From NCBI GenBank assembly GCA_964577175.1, contig CAZNYC010000003.1, positions 1 to 64,000 of the forward strand: 64,000 nt of DNA. Direction: 5' to 3'. The notes under the pieces are model-generated. The model did not search any database, was not told the origin of the DNA, and saw nothing but the letters and a program-made list of their open reading frames with translations. Source of the stretch: BS750m-G62 sp964577175 (GTDB lineage: Bacteria; Planctomycetota; Phycisphaerae; FEN-1346). The position numbers and the translations under genes were made by a program. Of the stretch, positions 8,392 to 17,538 are shown one piece after another (within the stretch, counting starts at the first letter, position 1; the number at the start of each line of letters is the position of its first letter).

Positions 8392-9869
8392 AACGCGTTT
8401 CGCTTACACTGGCGGCACTGGGAATTGTGCTGACGGCGGCGGGATGGGCCGCGGCGGCCGATCCGTATGCGGCGATTCCGCGCGACCTGCGCCCGCCCTT
8501 CGTTTACGACGACGCCATGCGCGAGGTCCTCCGCAAGATCAACAACGTCAGCGCCTACGAGGTACCCGACCTCGGCCTCCGCCAGGACGACACCTACGCC
8601 CACACCACCGAGACGGTCGAACCCTACCGCCACGTCAAACCATACAAGGAGCACTTCCTGCTCCAGATGCAGTATACGGGCCCCGGCCGCGCCAAGCCGG
8701 AACCCGAGCACGTGGACAGCGTCAAGGTCGGCTTCATCGGCCCGATCATGTCGACCGTCTCGGTGGCGACCGGGGGCATGAGCCACGAAGAACCGCTCGG
8801 CATCAAGATGCTCCAGGGGGCCCGCCTGGCCGTCGAGCAGGCCAACGCCCGCGGCGGGTACGTCGACCGCGACGTTCCTTTCGAACTCGTCGTCAGCAAC
8901 GACAACGGCCTGTGGGGCGCCTCGGGCAACGAGATCGTCAAACTCGCCTACAAGGACCGCGTGTGGGCGATCCTGGGCACCATCGACGGCGCCAACAGCC
9001 ACATCGCCATCCGCACCGCGCTGAAGGCCGAACTCGTCATGATGAACTCCGGCGACACCGACCCCACGTTCATCGAGACGAACATTCCCTGGGTGGCCCG
9101 GTGCATCGGCGACGACCGCCAGCAGAGTTACTTCCTGGTGGACTACATGTACCGCACACTCGACCTGAAACGCGTGGGCATCATCCGGGCCAGCAACCGG
9201 TACGGCCGGTTCGGCGTGCGGGAGGTCCGAGACAGCAGCCGGCGGATGGGCCGGCCCATCGTCCTCGAGATGGCCTACCCGGTGGGCGGCGAGGACTTCT
9301 CGCTCCAGATCGAGCGCCTCCGCCGGGCCGGCGTCGACGGCATCGTCCATTGGGGCAATGCCGAAGACGGCGCCCGCATCCTGAACCAGATGCGGGCCCG
9401 CGGCATGGACCAGCCGTTCTTCGCCTGCGACCGGTGCGTCAGCGACCGGTTCGTCGAGCTCGCCGGCGCCAACGCCAAGGGCGTCGTCTGCGGGTACCCG
9501 TGGAACCCGACGCGGCAGGATCCGAAACTGGCCGCCTTCCGCCGGGCGTTTCGCGAGCGGTTCGGCGAGGAACCGGAGACCTACGCCGCCCACGGCTACG
9601 ACGGCATGAACATGCTGATCTGGGCGATCCAGGTGGCGGGCCTGAACCGCGCGAAGATCCGCGACGTCATCGCCTACCGGACCCGTCCCTGGCCGGGCGT
9701 AACGGGGCCGATCCCCCTGAGCGCGTGCCTCGACGACCTCGGGGAGGTGTGCCTCGCCCGCCGCGAGAAGGGGGCGTGGCGGTACTATTCCCGCGAGGAT
9801 CTGGACGTCCCGCGCGGCCCGATGCCGGCCCAGGATCGCACCCGCCGGGCGGCCGGCGACACGCCTTGA
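8388..9869 (+). CDS. ABC-type solute-binding protein, branched-chain amino acid (LivJ-like) fold, with N-terminal extension
   Basis: A 493-aa exported protein. ATG 8388 has ggaggag just upstream and overlaps the previous stop. The signal peptide ends near WAAAADPY. Residues about 112-470 look like a Peripla_BP_6 type-I binding fold (KVGFIGPIM, GARLAVEQANARGGY, VWAILGTIDGANSHIA, AAHGYDGMNMLIWAI). The segment at about 25-110 is an extra region I do not recognise. Family members bind amino acids, amides or urea. No permease or ATPase gene lies in the operon, so it may serve as a sensor or binding partner for the cytochromes rather than in uptake. It is paralogous to the next gene. Confidence 0.75.
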   Translation: MKRVSLTLAALGIVLTAAGWAAAADPYAAIPRDLRPPFVYDDAMREVLRKINNVSAYEVPDLGLRQDDTYAHTTETVEPYRHVKPYKEHFLLQMQYTGPGRAKPEPEHVDSVKVGFIGPIMSTVSVATGGMSHEEPLGIKMLQGARLAVEQANARGGYVDRDVPFELVVSNDNGLWGASGNEIVKLAYKDRVWAILGTIDGANSHIAIRTALKAELVMMNSGDTDPTFIETNIPWVARCIGDDRQQSYFLVDYMYRTLDLKRVGIIRASNRYGRFGVREVRDSSRRMGRPIVLEMAYPVGGEDFSLQIERLRRAGVDGIVHWGNAEDGARILNQMRARGMDQPFFACDRCVSDRFVELAGANAKGVVCGYPWNPTRQDPKLAAFRRAFRERFGEEPETYAAHGYDGMNMLIWAIQVAGLNRAKIRDVIAYRTRPWPGVTGPIPLSACLDDLGEVCLARREKGAWRYYSREDLDVPRGPMPAQDRTRRAAGDTP

Positions 9870-9881
9870 TCGGATGACACG

Positions 9882-11120
9882 ATGGTCCGACTGCGCCTGC
9901 TTGGGGGAGTGCTTGCGTGTCTGTGGGCGGCGGCTGCGCCGGCCGGCGAGCCGCCCGAGGCTTCCGCCCCTCCCGAGCCGTTCTTCGATGCCCGGAGCCG
10001 ATCCACCGAGTACGCCGGGCCCGGCCGCGACACCCCCCCGCCGGACGACGTGACCGAGGTCCGCATCGGCTGGTTCGGCCCGAGCGATCCGACCGACCCC
10101 CTCTGCGGCGACATGTGGCAGGCGGCCGTCATGGCCGTCCAGCAGGCTAATGCCGAAGGCGGTTGCCGCGGCAAGCCGTTCAAGTTGGCGCCTGGTTGGT
10201 CCGAGAACCCATGGGGGTCCGGCGTGGCCGAGGTCACGCGCATGATCTACCGTCACCAGGTCTGGGCAATCGTGGGCGGCGTCGACGGTCCGACCACGCA
10301 TCTGGCCGAGCAGGTCGTCGCGAAGGCGCGGGTGCCCCTGGTCAGCCCGGCGTGCCCGGACCCGTCGGTCACCCTCGCGAACGTGCCGTGGATGTTCGTC
10401 CTGACCCCGGACGACGGACGCCTGGCGGAAGCCTTGGCGGCGGCGATCGCGGCCAACGTGGACGACAGGAAAGGGTTCGTCGTCCTCTCGGCCACCGACC
10501 ACGATTCCCGCATGACCTCGGCCGAATTGCGAAAGCGGCTGGTGCGCCGGCAACGCACGGCGCGTTACCACTTCCGATTCCCTCGCGGGGCCGCGAATGC
10601 GGCGACCGTGGCCGGACGCGTCGCGGAAACCGGAGCCCAGGCCGTGGTGCTGATCGCCGGACCCGTCGACGGGGCCCGTATACTCTCGGCCCTGGGCAAG
10701 GCGGGTTTCAAAGGAAAGGTGTACGGCGGCCCCACGATGGGCCGGCGGGCGTTTCTCGAAGCCGCCGGCAAGACAGCCGAGGGCGTCGTCTTCCCGCTCC
10801 TTTACCAACCCGCGCCTTCGTGCCCGTTCGCCCAGGCGTTCGAGCGTCGCACAGGCCGGTCACCGGATTACGCCGCCGCGCACACCTACGACGCCGTCCG
10901 GTTGGTGATTGCCGCTGTCCGCAACGCCGGCCTGAACCGGGCCCGCATCCGCGACGCGCTGGCCCAAACGGGACCCTGGGAAGGCGCGACGGGCACCGTG
11001 CAGTGGGACGGTCACGGCCGAAATCAGCGGGAGGTGAGGCTCGCAACGGTCCGGAACGGGCGGATCATTCCCCTGCAGAAGCCGGCGGCCCTTCCGACGC
11101 CTCGGACCTCCCCTCCGTGA
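9882..11120 (+). CDS. Second ABC-type solute-binding protein (LivJ-like)
   Basis: A 412-aa exported protein starting at ATG 9882, 12 bases after the preceding stop. The signal peptide ends near AAAPAGEPPE. The binding fold begins near residue 58 (VRIGWFGPSDP) and shows the same landmarks as its neighbour: AVMAVQQANAEGG, VWAIVGGVDGPTTHLA, AAHTYDAVRLVIAAV and GLNRARIRDALAQ. The two genes are therefore an ancient tandem duplication, and this copy lacks the neighbour's N-terminal extension. It ends the operon that begins at 581. Its last 56 bases overlap, tail to tail, the end of the CRTAC1-type gene on the other strand. The ligand cannot be read from the sequence. Confidence 0.75.
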   Translation: MVRLRLLGGVLACLWAAAAPAGEPPEASAPPEPFFDARSRSTEYAGPGRDTPPPDDVTEVRIGWFGPSDPTDPLCGDMWQAAVMAVQQANAEGGCRGKPFKLAPGWSENPWGSGVAEVTRMIYRHQVWAIVGGVDGPTTHLAEQVVAKARVPLVSPACPDPSVTLANVPWMFVLTPDDGRLAEALAAAIAANVDDRKGFVVLSATDHDSRMTSAELRKRLVRRQRTARYHFRFPRGAANAATVAGRVAETGAQAVVLIAGPVDGARILSALGKAGFKGKVYGGPTMGRRAFLEAAGKTAEGVVFPLLYQPAPSCPFAQAFERRTGRSPDYAAAHTYDAVRLVIAAVRNAGLNRARIRDALAQTGPWEGATGTVQWDGHGRNQREVRLATVRNGRIIPLQKPAALPTPRTSPP

Positions 11121-12777
11121 TGACCCACAGGCGGTCCACGGCCAGGTCCTCGATGCAGTCCGTCCCGCCGCCGACCCAGCGGACCTCCACCCGGTCGACC
11201 TTCTCGCGCCGGCCCAGGCCGAAATGCAACCGCGTGCCGTAGTGGCTCTGGTAACCGCGCCCGCTGTGCACCTCGTCAAGCAGCACCAGGTCGCCGGCGA
11301 CCACGCGGACATGGGCGCCCACGCCGTCTCGGTTGGTCTTTGTGCCGCGCAGGCGAATCTGAATCCAGTGGTTACCCGTGTCGGAATCGTTCCGCAAGAC
11401 GGTCGGTTCGGCCCGTGAGTTCAGGACGACCACGTCGATGTCGCCGTCGTTGTCGAGATCGTCGAAAGCGGCGCCGCGGCTGGAGCGGCGGACCTGCAGC
11501 CCGCTACCCACCCGGTCGGAAACGTTGACGAAGGTTCCCTCGCCGGAGTTCATGAGCAGGATGTTGCGAGCCTCGTAGTCGCTGGAATCGTCGAACTTGT
11601 CGACGAGGTCGTGCAAGTGGCCGCAGGCGACGAAGATGTCGCGGTTGCCGTCGTTGTCGAGGTCGACGAGGCTGTTGCCCCAGGTGACGTGGGGCACGGT
11701 GCCGCGTCCGGCGCCGGTGCGGAGGGTCACGTCCTCGAACAGGCCGCCACCCATGTTGCGGTACAGAAGGGCGAGTTGGCCCTGGTAGGAGGTCTGGTAG
11801 AAGTCGAGGCGTCCGTCGTTGTCGAAATCGCCGGCGTCGACGCCCATGCTGCCCTGTTCCTCGCCGTCGACGTCGAAGCCGACGCCGGCGAGCAGACCGA
11901 CCTCCTCGAACCTGCCCCGGCCGTCGTTCTGAAACAGGAAGTTCTCGCAGACGTCGTTGGCGATGAAGACGTCGGTGTCGCCGTCGTTGTCGACGTCGGC
12001 GCAGACCATGCCCATGCCCCACCCGGCGTGGGAGGCGATGCCCGAGGTCCCGCTGATGTCGGTGAACGTCCCATCGCCGTTGTTCCGGTAGAGCGTGTCC
12101 GGCACCGGCGGGTAGTGGGTCGGCCCCGTGTAGGCGGGGAAACCGCGGATGGTCGTGGGCTCATGCCGTTCGTACGAGAACTCGAGGTAGGTTGCTACGT
12201 AAAGATCCAGATCGCCGTCGCCGTCGGCGTCCAGGAAACAGGCGCCCGCCCCGACGCGCCGGCCGTTGCGCACCCCGGCGACAGCCGTCACGTCGGTGAA
12301 CGTACCGTCCCCGTTGTTGCGGTACAGGACATTCGGTCCGTGGTTGTTCAGGTACAGGTCCGGGTGGCCATCGTTGTCGTAATCGCCGACGGCGACGCCC
12401 AGGCCGTAGCCGGTGTCGCCGACGCCGGCCTCGGCGGTGACGTCGGTGAAGCGGAAGTTCCCCTCGTTGCGGTAGAGGGCGTTGCGCGGCGGGGCGGAGA
12501 CGGGGGTGCCCTTGAGGGGCGCGCCGTTGACGAAGTAGATGTCGATCCGCCCGTCGCCGTCGTAATCGAACAGGGCGAGCCCCGCGCTGACGGTCTCCAT
12601 GATATACCGGTTGCCGCAGCCGCCGTCCGTGTGGCGGAACGTGATGCCGGTCTCGGCCGTGACGTCGGCCAGGCGGATCGGGCCGCCGGCCGCCGGCGCG
12701 GCGAGGAGGCTCACGGCGGCAAGGACCGCCAGGCCGACCATCCGATTACGGGTTGTCTTTGTACCGGGCGTACACAT
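11065..12777 (-). CDS. CRTAC1-type FG-GAP/VCBS protein with ASPIC/UnbV domain (copy A)
   Basis: A 570-aa exported protein. It has FG-GAP calcium loops (DYDGDGRIDIYFVN, DYDNDGHPDLYLNN, DADGDGDLDLYVAT, DVDNDGDTDVFIAN, DLDNDGDIDVVVLN) and a C-terminal ASPIC/UnbV module (GVGAHVRVVAGD, then LHFGLG). ATG 12777 overlaps the end of the upstream TPR gene by 32 bases. An in-frame ATG at 12741, 4 bases after the TPR stop, is an alternative that would still leave a signal peptide; I keep the longer form because its N-terminus is basic (KTTRNR). It forms a unit with the TPR gene 12746-14194, and this unit is duplicated at 14270-17444. Secreted; exact role unknown. Confidence 0.8.
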   Translation of the reverse strand: MCTPGTKTTRNRMVGLAVLAAVSLLAAPAAGGPIRLADVTAETGITFRHTDGGCGNRYIMETVSAGLALFDYDGDGRIDIYFVNGAPLKGTPVSAPPRNALYRNEGNFRFTDVTAEAGVGDTGYGLGVAVGDYDNDGHPDLYLNNHGPNVLYRNNGDGTFTDVTAVAGVRNGRRVGAGACFLDADGDGDLDLYVATYLEFSYERHEPTTIRGFPAYTGPTHYPPVPDTLYRNNGDGTFTDISGTSGIASHAGWGMGMVCADVDNDGDTDVFIANDVCENFLFQNDGRGRFEEVGLLAGVGFDVDGEEQGSMGVDAGDFDNDGRLDFYQTSYQGQLALLYRNMGGGLFEDVTLRTGAGRGTVPHVTWGNSLVDLDNDGNRDIFVACGHLHDLVDKFDDSSDYEARNILLMNSGEGTFVNVSDRVGSGLQVRRSSRGAAFDDLDNDGDIDVVVLNSRAEPTVLRNDSDTGNHWIQIRLRGTKTNRDGVGAHVRVVAGDLVLLDEVHSGRGYQSHYGTRLHFGLGRREKVDRVEVRWVGGGTDCIEDLAVDRLWVITEGRSEASEGPPASAGE

Positions 12778-14194
12778 CCTGATACCATCGGTTGTCGGGA
12801 TCGAGGTCGCGCGCCTTGCGGAGGGCCTCCAGGGCCGCCGCCCGGTCGCCGGTCGCGTCGAGGGCCCGGCTGAAGACGAAGTAGTTGACGGCCGTCGGCT
12901 CCAGCCGGACGGCCCAGCGGGCCAGTTCCAGCGCCCGCTCGAGGTTGCGGTTCCGTGTCAGGTAGAAGTGGGCGAGGGCGCGATGCCCGATGGCGCGCTC
13001 GGGCGCAGCGCGGCGGGCCTCGCGCAGGGCCTGCTCCGCCTCGCCGTAGGCCTTCCGCCGAAGATGGATGCCGCCCATGCGGACGCGATGGACGGGCTCG
13101 CCCGGTTCAAGTTCCGCCAGCCTGCCGTACAGCCGCAAGGCGTCATCGTATCGCCCGGCCGCCTCGGACAGGGCGGCGAGTTCGCGCCGGCACGCGACGG
13201 CCTGCGGCGCGAGGTCCGCGGCCCGACGGAGCAGGCGCGCGCCCTCGTTCGTCCGGGCGCGTTTGCGGTATACCACGCCCGCCTCCGTCAGCGTGCCGGC
13301 CAGGCGCGACCGGACGCCGGCCAGGTCGTCGAACGAGGTGGTCTCCTCGATAAGGTCCGCCAGATCCTGCTGCTTGATGGCCCCGAACCGCTTGCGGTAG
13401 GCGGCGGCGCGATCCGTTTCGCCCAGCCTCAGGCAGACCCGCACCAGACCGTAGGAAGCGTTCTTGTGGTTCGGCACGACGGTCAGGACGCGCTGGTAAT
13501 GCCGCTTGGCTTCCCGGTACCGTTCGGTCTGGAAGCAGGCCCGGCCGAGGAGGTAGCGTGTCTCGACGGGGCGGGGGGCGAGGCGGATCTCCTCTTCGAG
13601 CAGGGGCAGCGCCTCCTCCGCCTTTCCGAGCAGCAGCAGGGCGGCCGCCAGCGTGTGCCGGACGCCCGGCCGCCGGGGTTCGGCCTTCAGCGCCCGCCGG
13701 GCGAAGGCGGCGGCCTCCTGGAGGCGGCCCTCTTTCAGAGACAGGCGGCTCATTGCGAAGTGGACGTCGGCGCGGCCGGGCTCGCGCTCCAGGGCTTTCC
13801 GCCATGACGCGGCGGCGTCCTGCGGCCGGCCGAGCCAGCGGTACGCGTTGCCGGCGGCGACGAGGGCGTCCGCATCGTCCGGGAAGTCCGCCACGAGCCG
13901 CTCCGCGACCGCCACGGCTTCGTCCGTCAGGGCCTGGACCCGCTTGCCGGCGTCGCTTCCACCGGCGGGGCGGGGCGTACCCCGGCCGGGCACGCCCGCC
14001 CCGGCGCCCGTATCGGGCGCGGCGCGAGGGTCACCGGTGGCTTCCCCTTCCGCCGCCATACCCGGCGCCGGGCCGAGCGGATACAGGCAGACCAGCATCG
14101 CCGCCGCGACGGCGCACCGCCACCGGGGTGCCGCCGGGCGGCGCCGGCGGGCGGGCGGATGCGTTCCGTCTCGCGCTGCGATGGCGTCGGACAT
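12746..14194 (-). CDS. TPR-repeat protein (copy A)
   Basis: A 482-aa protein with one N-terminal hydrophobic segment after an Arg-rich start (ARRRRPAAPRWRCAVAAAML), either a signal peptide or a membrane anchor. Residues about 75-480 are tetratricopeptide repeats: AGNAYRWLGRPQDAAASWRK, LGRACFQTERYREAKRHYQR and ALDATGDRAAALEALRKARD near the end. Such TPR arrays mediate protein-protein contacts. The stop overlaps the start of the FG-GAP/UnbV gene that follows, and the same gene order occurs in the neighbouring copy, so the TPR and FG-GAP proteins probably act together. The binding partner is not known. Confidence 0.75.
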   Translation of the reverse strand: MSDAIAARDGTHPPARRRRPAAPRWRCAVAAAMLVCLYPLGPAPGMAAEGEATGDPRAAPDTGAGAGVPGRGTPRPAGGSDAGKRVQALTDEAVAVAERLVADFPDDADALVAAGNAYRWLGRPQDAAASWRKALEREPGRADVHFAMSRLSLKEGRLQEAAAFARRALKAEPRRPGVRHTLAAALLLLGKAEEALPLLEEEIRLAPRPVETRYLLGRACFQTERYREAKRHYQRVLTVVPNHKNASYGLVRVCLRLGETDRAAAYRKRFGAIKQQDLADLIEETTSFDDLAGVRSRLAGTLTEAGVVYRKRARTNEGARLLRRAADLAPQAVACRRELAALSEAAGRYDDALRLYGRLAELEPGEPVHRVRMGGIHLRRKAYGEAEQALREARRAAPERAIGHRALAHFYLTRNRNLERALELARWAVRLEPTAVNYFVFSRALDATGDRAAALEALRKARDLDPDNRWYQDVYARYKDNP

Positions 14195-14269
14195 GGATCG
14201 GACTTCCCCGTGCCGGGTCTACCCGCCTGCCGTCTGCGGGAGCCGGGGGCTTATGCGCCAAACGCTTCG

Positions 14270-15973
14270 CTATGGCTTTGCAGCGGGATGTGAGCCTTCG
14301 ATGACGGTCAGGATCTGGTCGGCCGGCACGTTCCTCAGGACGTCCGTGCCGCCGCCGGTCCACCGGATCTCGATGCGATCGATCGTCTTGTGCGCGCCGA
14401 GGCCGAAGTGCAGCCTCATGCCGTAGTGGCTCTGATAGCCGATACCGCTGTGGACCTCCTCGAGTTGCGTGCGTCCGCCCGCCGTCACGCGGACGTGGGC
14501 GCCGATGCCGTCGCGGTTGGTCGTCGTGCCGCGCAGGCGCACCTGGAGCCAGTGGTTGCCGGTGTCCAAGTCGTTGCGGAGGAGCGTGGGCTCGGCCCGG
14601 GAGTTGAGGATGACGACGTCGACGTCACCGTCGTTGTCGAGGTCGCCGAAAGCCGCGCCCCGGCTGACGAGGCGGACCTTCATGCCGTCGCCGGCGCGGT
14701 CGGAAACGTTGACGAACTCCCCCTTGCCGGTGTTCATGAGAAGGATGTTGGGCGCGCGGTAGGACGTGGTGTCGTCGTAGCGCTCGACGTACGGTTGGAG
14801 GTGGCCGCAGTTGATCCACAGGTCCTTGTCGCCGTCGTTGTCGAAGTCGGCGAAGCCGTTGCCCCAGGTGACATAGGCCTTGGTGCCGAGGCCGGCGCCG
14901 GTGATGCGGGTCACGTCCTCGAAGAACTCGCCCCGGATGTTGCGGTACAAGGTAGCCAACTCGTCCTGGTAGGACGTGACCTCGATATCGAGCCAGCCGT
15001 CGTTGTCGTAGTCGGCGCAGGTGACGCCCATGCTCGATTGGGCGCCGCCTTCGAGGTCATAGGCAAAGCCGCTTACGAGGGCGACCTCGTCGAAGCGGCC
15101 GGTCCCGTCGTTGCGGAAGAGCGAGTTGCCGTAGTCGTCGTTGCCGACGAAGATGTCCGTGTCCCCGTCGTTGTCGTAGTCGGCCGTGCAGGTACCCATG
15201 CCCGCGCCGGGGTGGTCGGCGATGCCGGAGGCCTCGGTGGCGTCGGTGAACGTGCCGTCGCCGTTGTTCCGGTAGAACGTGTTGAGCGACTTCGGGTAGT
15301 CGCGGGGCCCCGAGTAGGCCCGGTAGCCTTGAATCTCCAAAACGACGTTTTGCTCGTACGACCATCGGATGTAGTTGGAGACGAAGAGGTCGAGGTCGCC
15401 GTCGCCGTCGGCGTCGAGCCAGTTGGCGCCGGCGGCCACGAGGTTGCCGCCCGCCACGCCCGCCGTCTCGGTAACGTCCGCGAACGTGCCGTCGCCGTTG
15501 TTACGGTACAGGACGTTCGGCCCGTAGTTGTTCACGTAGATGTCGGAATGTCCGTCGTTGTCGTAATCGCCGACGGCCACGCCGAGGCCGTACCCGGTGT
15601 CGCCGACGCCGGCCTCGTCGGTGACGTCGGTGAACCGGAAATCGCCGTCGTTGCGGTAGAGGGCGTTTCGTGGTTGCTCCGCGGGGTTGGCACCCTTCAG
15701 GGGCGCGCCGTTGAGGAAGTAGATATCCAGGTCGCCGTCGTTGTCGTAGTCGAGGACGGCCACGCCGGCGCTCATCGTCTCGAACATCCACAGCCGCCCG
15801 CTGCCGCCGTCGGTGTGCACGAACGTGACGCCGCTCTCGGGCGTCGCGTCGCTGAGCACGATGGCGCAGGGCGGTTCGGCGGCGAGGAGAGGTGCGGCCA
15901 CCGCCGCCAGCGCCATGACTGCGGCCCAGCCGCGAAGCCTGCCGTGCGAAGGTGAGGGGGTCGGCCGCGTCAC
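14270..15973 (-). CDS. CRTAC1-type FG-GAP/VCBS protein with ASPIC/UnbV domain (copy B)
   Basis: A 567-aa exported protein closely similar along its length to the gene at 11065-12777. Seven FG-GAP loops are visible (DYDNDGDLDIYFLN, DYDNDGHSDIYVNN, DADGDGDLDLFVSN, DLDNDGDVDVVILN), and the UnbV module reads GIGAHVRVTAGG followed by LHFGLG. The start is GTG 15973, one base after the stop of the TPR gene; its Shine-Dalgarno (aggaga) lies inside the end of that gene, which indicates translational coupling. The N-terminus is a normal signal peptide ending near PLLAAEPP. Function is unknown beyond a secreted calcium-binding propeller. Confidence 0.8.
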   Translation of the reverse strand: MTRPTPSPSHGRLRGWAAVMALAAVAAPLLAAEPPCAIVLSDATPESGVTFVHTDGGSGRLWMFETMSAGVAVLDYDNDGDLDIYFLNGAPLKGANPAEQPRNALYRNDGDFRFTDVTDEAGVGDTGYGLGVAVGDYDNDGHSDIYVNNYGPNVLYRNNGDGTFADVTETAGVAGGNLVAAGANWLDADGDGDLDLFVSNYIRWSYEQNVVLEIQGYRAYSGPRDYPKSLNTFYRNNGDGTFTDATEASGIADHPGAGMGTCTADYDNDGDTDIFVGNDDYGNSLFRNDGTGRFDEVALVSGFAYDLEGGAQSSMGVTCADYDNDGWLDIEVTSYQDELATLYRNIRGEFFEDVTRITGAGLGTKAYVTWGNGFADFDNDGDKDLWINCGHLQPYVERYDDTTSYRAPNILLMNTGKGEFVNVSDRAGDGMKVRLVSRGAAFGDLDNDGDVDVVILNSRAEPTLLRNDLDTGNHWLQVRLRGTTTNRDGIGAHVRVTAGGRTQLEEVHSGIGYQSHYGMRLHFGLGAHKTIDRIEIRWTGGGTDVLRNVPADQILTVIEGSHPAAKP

Positions 15974-15974
15974 G

Positions 15975-17444
15975 TCACTCGGTCTCCTGTTTCAAGAGGC
16001 CGGCGAGGCGGCGGCACGCCGGATGCTGCGCGTGGCGTTGGCGGGCGGCGTCCAGCGCCGCGCGGGCGCCGTCGCGGTCGCCGGCGAGGAGCCGGGCCTC
16101 GCCCAGCAGGGCGTAGTCTTCGGCGCTGTCTTCCGCTTCGGCCAGGTGCTTGGCCAGGGCGAGGGCTTCGTCGGTATCGTCCCGCTGCATGATGAGCACG
16201 CGAACGAGAGGGCGGACGGCCGTGGGCCGGCCGGGGTCGAGATCCACTGCTTTTCGCAGCATCGCCTCGGCCTCGTCGAACTTGCCGAGGATCATCAGCA
16301 CGACGCCCGTGTTCTGAAGGGCCTGGGGACTGCCCGGCCGCAGACGCAGCACCTCCCGGCAAAAGTGGAGCGCCTGCCGGGGCCGGCGCGTGGCCATATA
16401 GAGGCCGGCCAGCGACCGTCGGCAATCCGGGTCCGTGGGGTCGAGGCTGACGGCCCGTCGCCACAGGGCTTCGGCCTTGCCGAGTCGCCGGTGACCGGCG
16501 TACAGGCGGCCTGCCTTGGTCAGCGTCCACGCGAGGACCCGATGGGGACGGTCGTTGCGTTGCTGTGCGGCGCGGCGGCGCGAGTCCACCACCTTGTTCT
16601 CTTGGGCCCGGAATCGCTGGAACTCCTCGCGAAACTCGGCGGCCTTCTCGGCGTTGCCGAGCCGGGCGTGGGCCTGCATCAGTGTATAGGCCGGCCGGGA
16701 ATCCTCCGGCAAGAGACGGCGGGCCTGCAGAGACGCCTCGACGGCCTTCTGAAAGTCGCCGTTCTGGAGGTACGCCTTGCCGAGGTCCAGCCAGAACGAT
16801 CCCTTGTCCGGGTTGCGGGCGGCCTGCTGCTCCAGGGAGGCGACGGCCTCCTGCGTTCGGCCCAACGCCAGAAGGACGCGCCCGTGTCGCCAGTACACGC
16901 CGGGCAGGTCGGGGTTCATCTGCTTGGCCTTGCGCCACAACTCCTCGGCCTTGTCGTATTCCTCCCGGTCCATGGCGACCATGCCGAGACCGTGGTAGAT
17001 GTCCGCCCGGTCGGGTTTGCGCTCCAGGCACTTGTGCCACCATTGGACGGCCTCCTCGGTGTTGCCGAACTGCTGGTGGAGGCCGCCCATCAGGGCGATG
17101 GGGTCGGAACTGTTCGGGAACTCTTCCATGAGGTGCCGGACGATCTCGAAGCACTCGTCGATGATCGCCTGGGTTTCAGGGTCCTGCAGGTCCTCCGCCG
17201 CGCGTTGCGTGGCGCGGCCTTTTGGCCCGCGCCGCCGGCCGCCTCCGCGATTGGCCGCGGAACGGTCGCCGCCCCGGTCGCCCAGCAAGGTCGCGCAAGG
17301 CGCAAGACTTGCCGCCACCGTCGCGAGGAAGAACAGGGCGGCCAAGAGTACGGCCGCCGCGGACCGCCGGGACCCACGCGGCGCGCACCGCCTCCGTGAC
17401 ACGGCTGCAAACGGCACACGCGATGTGTCACCCTGCCGAGGCAT
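15975..17444 (-). CDS. TPR-repeat protein (copy B)
   Basis: A 489-aa protein with a basic N-terminus, a hydrophobic segment (AAAVLLAALFFLATVAASLA, about 30-50) and a Gly/Arg-rich linker, followed by TPR repeats from about residue 100 to the end (LMGGLHQQFGNTEEAVQWWH, GLGMVAMDREEYDKAEELWR, LLGEARLLAGDRDGARAALD). It is probably anchored in the cytoplasmic membrane or exported, with the repeats outside. It precedes FG-GAP copy B by one base and has its own sigma70-like promoter at 17539-17567. It is a paralog of 12746-14194 with the same gene order, but more diverged than the FG-GAP partners appear to be. Confidence 0.75.
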   Translation of the reverse strand: MPRQGDTSRVPFAAVSRRRCAPRGSRRSAAAVLLAALFFLATVAASLAPCATLLGDRGGDRSAANRGGGRRRGPKGRATQRAAEDLQDPETQAIIDECFEIVRHLMEEFPNSSDPIALMGGLHQQFGNTEEAVQWWHKCLERKPDRADIYHGLGMVAMDREEYDKAEELWRKAKQMNPDLPGVYWRHGRVLLALGRTQEAVASLEQQAARNPDKGSFWLDLGKAYLQNGDFQKAVEASLQARRLLPEDSRPAYTLMQAHARLGNAEKAAEFREEFQRFRAQENKVVDSRRRAAQQRNDRPHRVLAWTLTKAGRLYAGHRRLGKAEALWRRAVSLDPTDPDCRRSLAGLYMATRRPRQALHFCREVLRLRPGSPQALQNTGVVLMILGKFDEAEAMLRKAVDLDPGRPTAVRPLVRVLIMQRDDTDEALALAKHLAEAEDSAEDYALLGEARLLAGDRDGARAALDAARQRHAQHPACRRLAGLLKQETE

Positions 17445-17538
17445 CCTGCGACAGCCCGATTTGCCGATGGCAGGTCCGTACCCCGCCGGAAGATGTGAGT
17501 CCGGCTACCGGGGGCCTTCGGACGTGAATTCCACGTGA

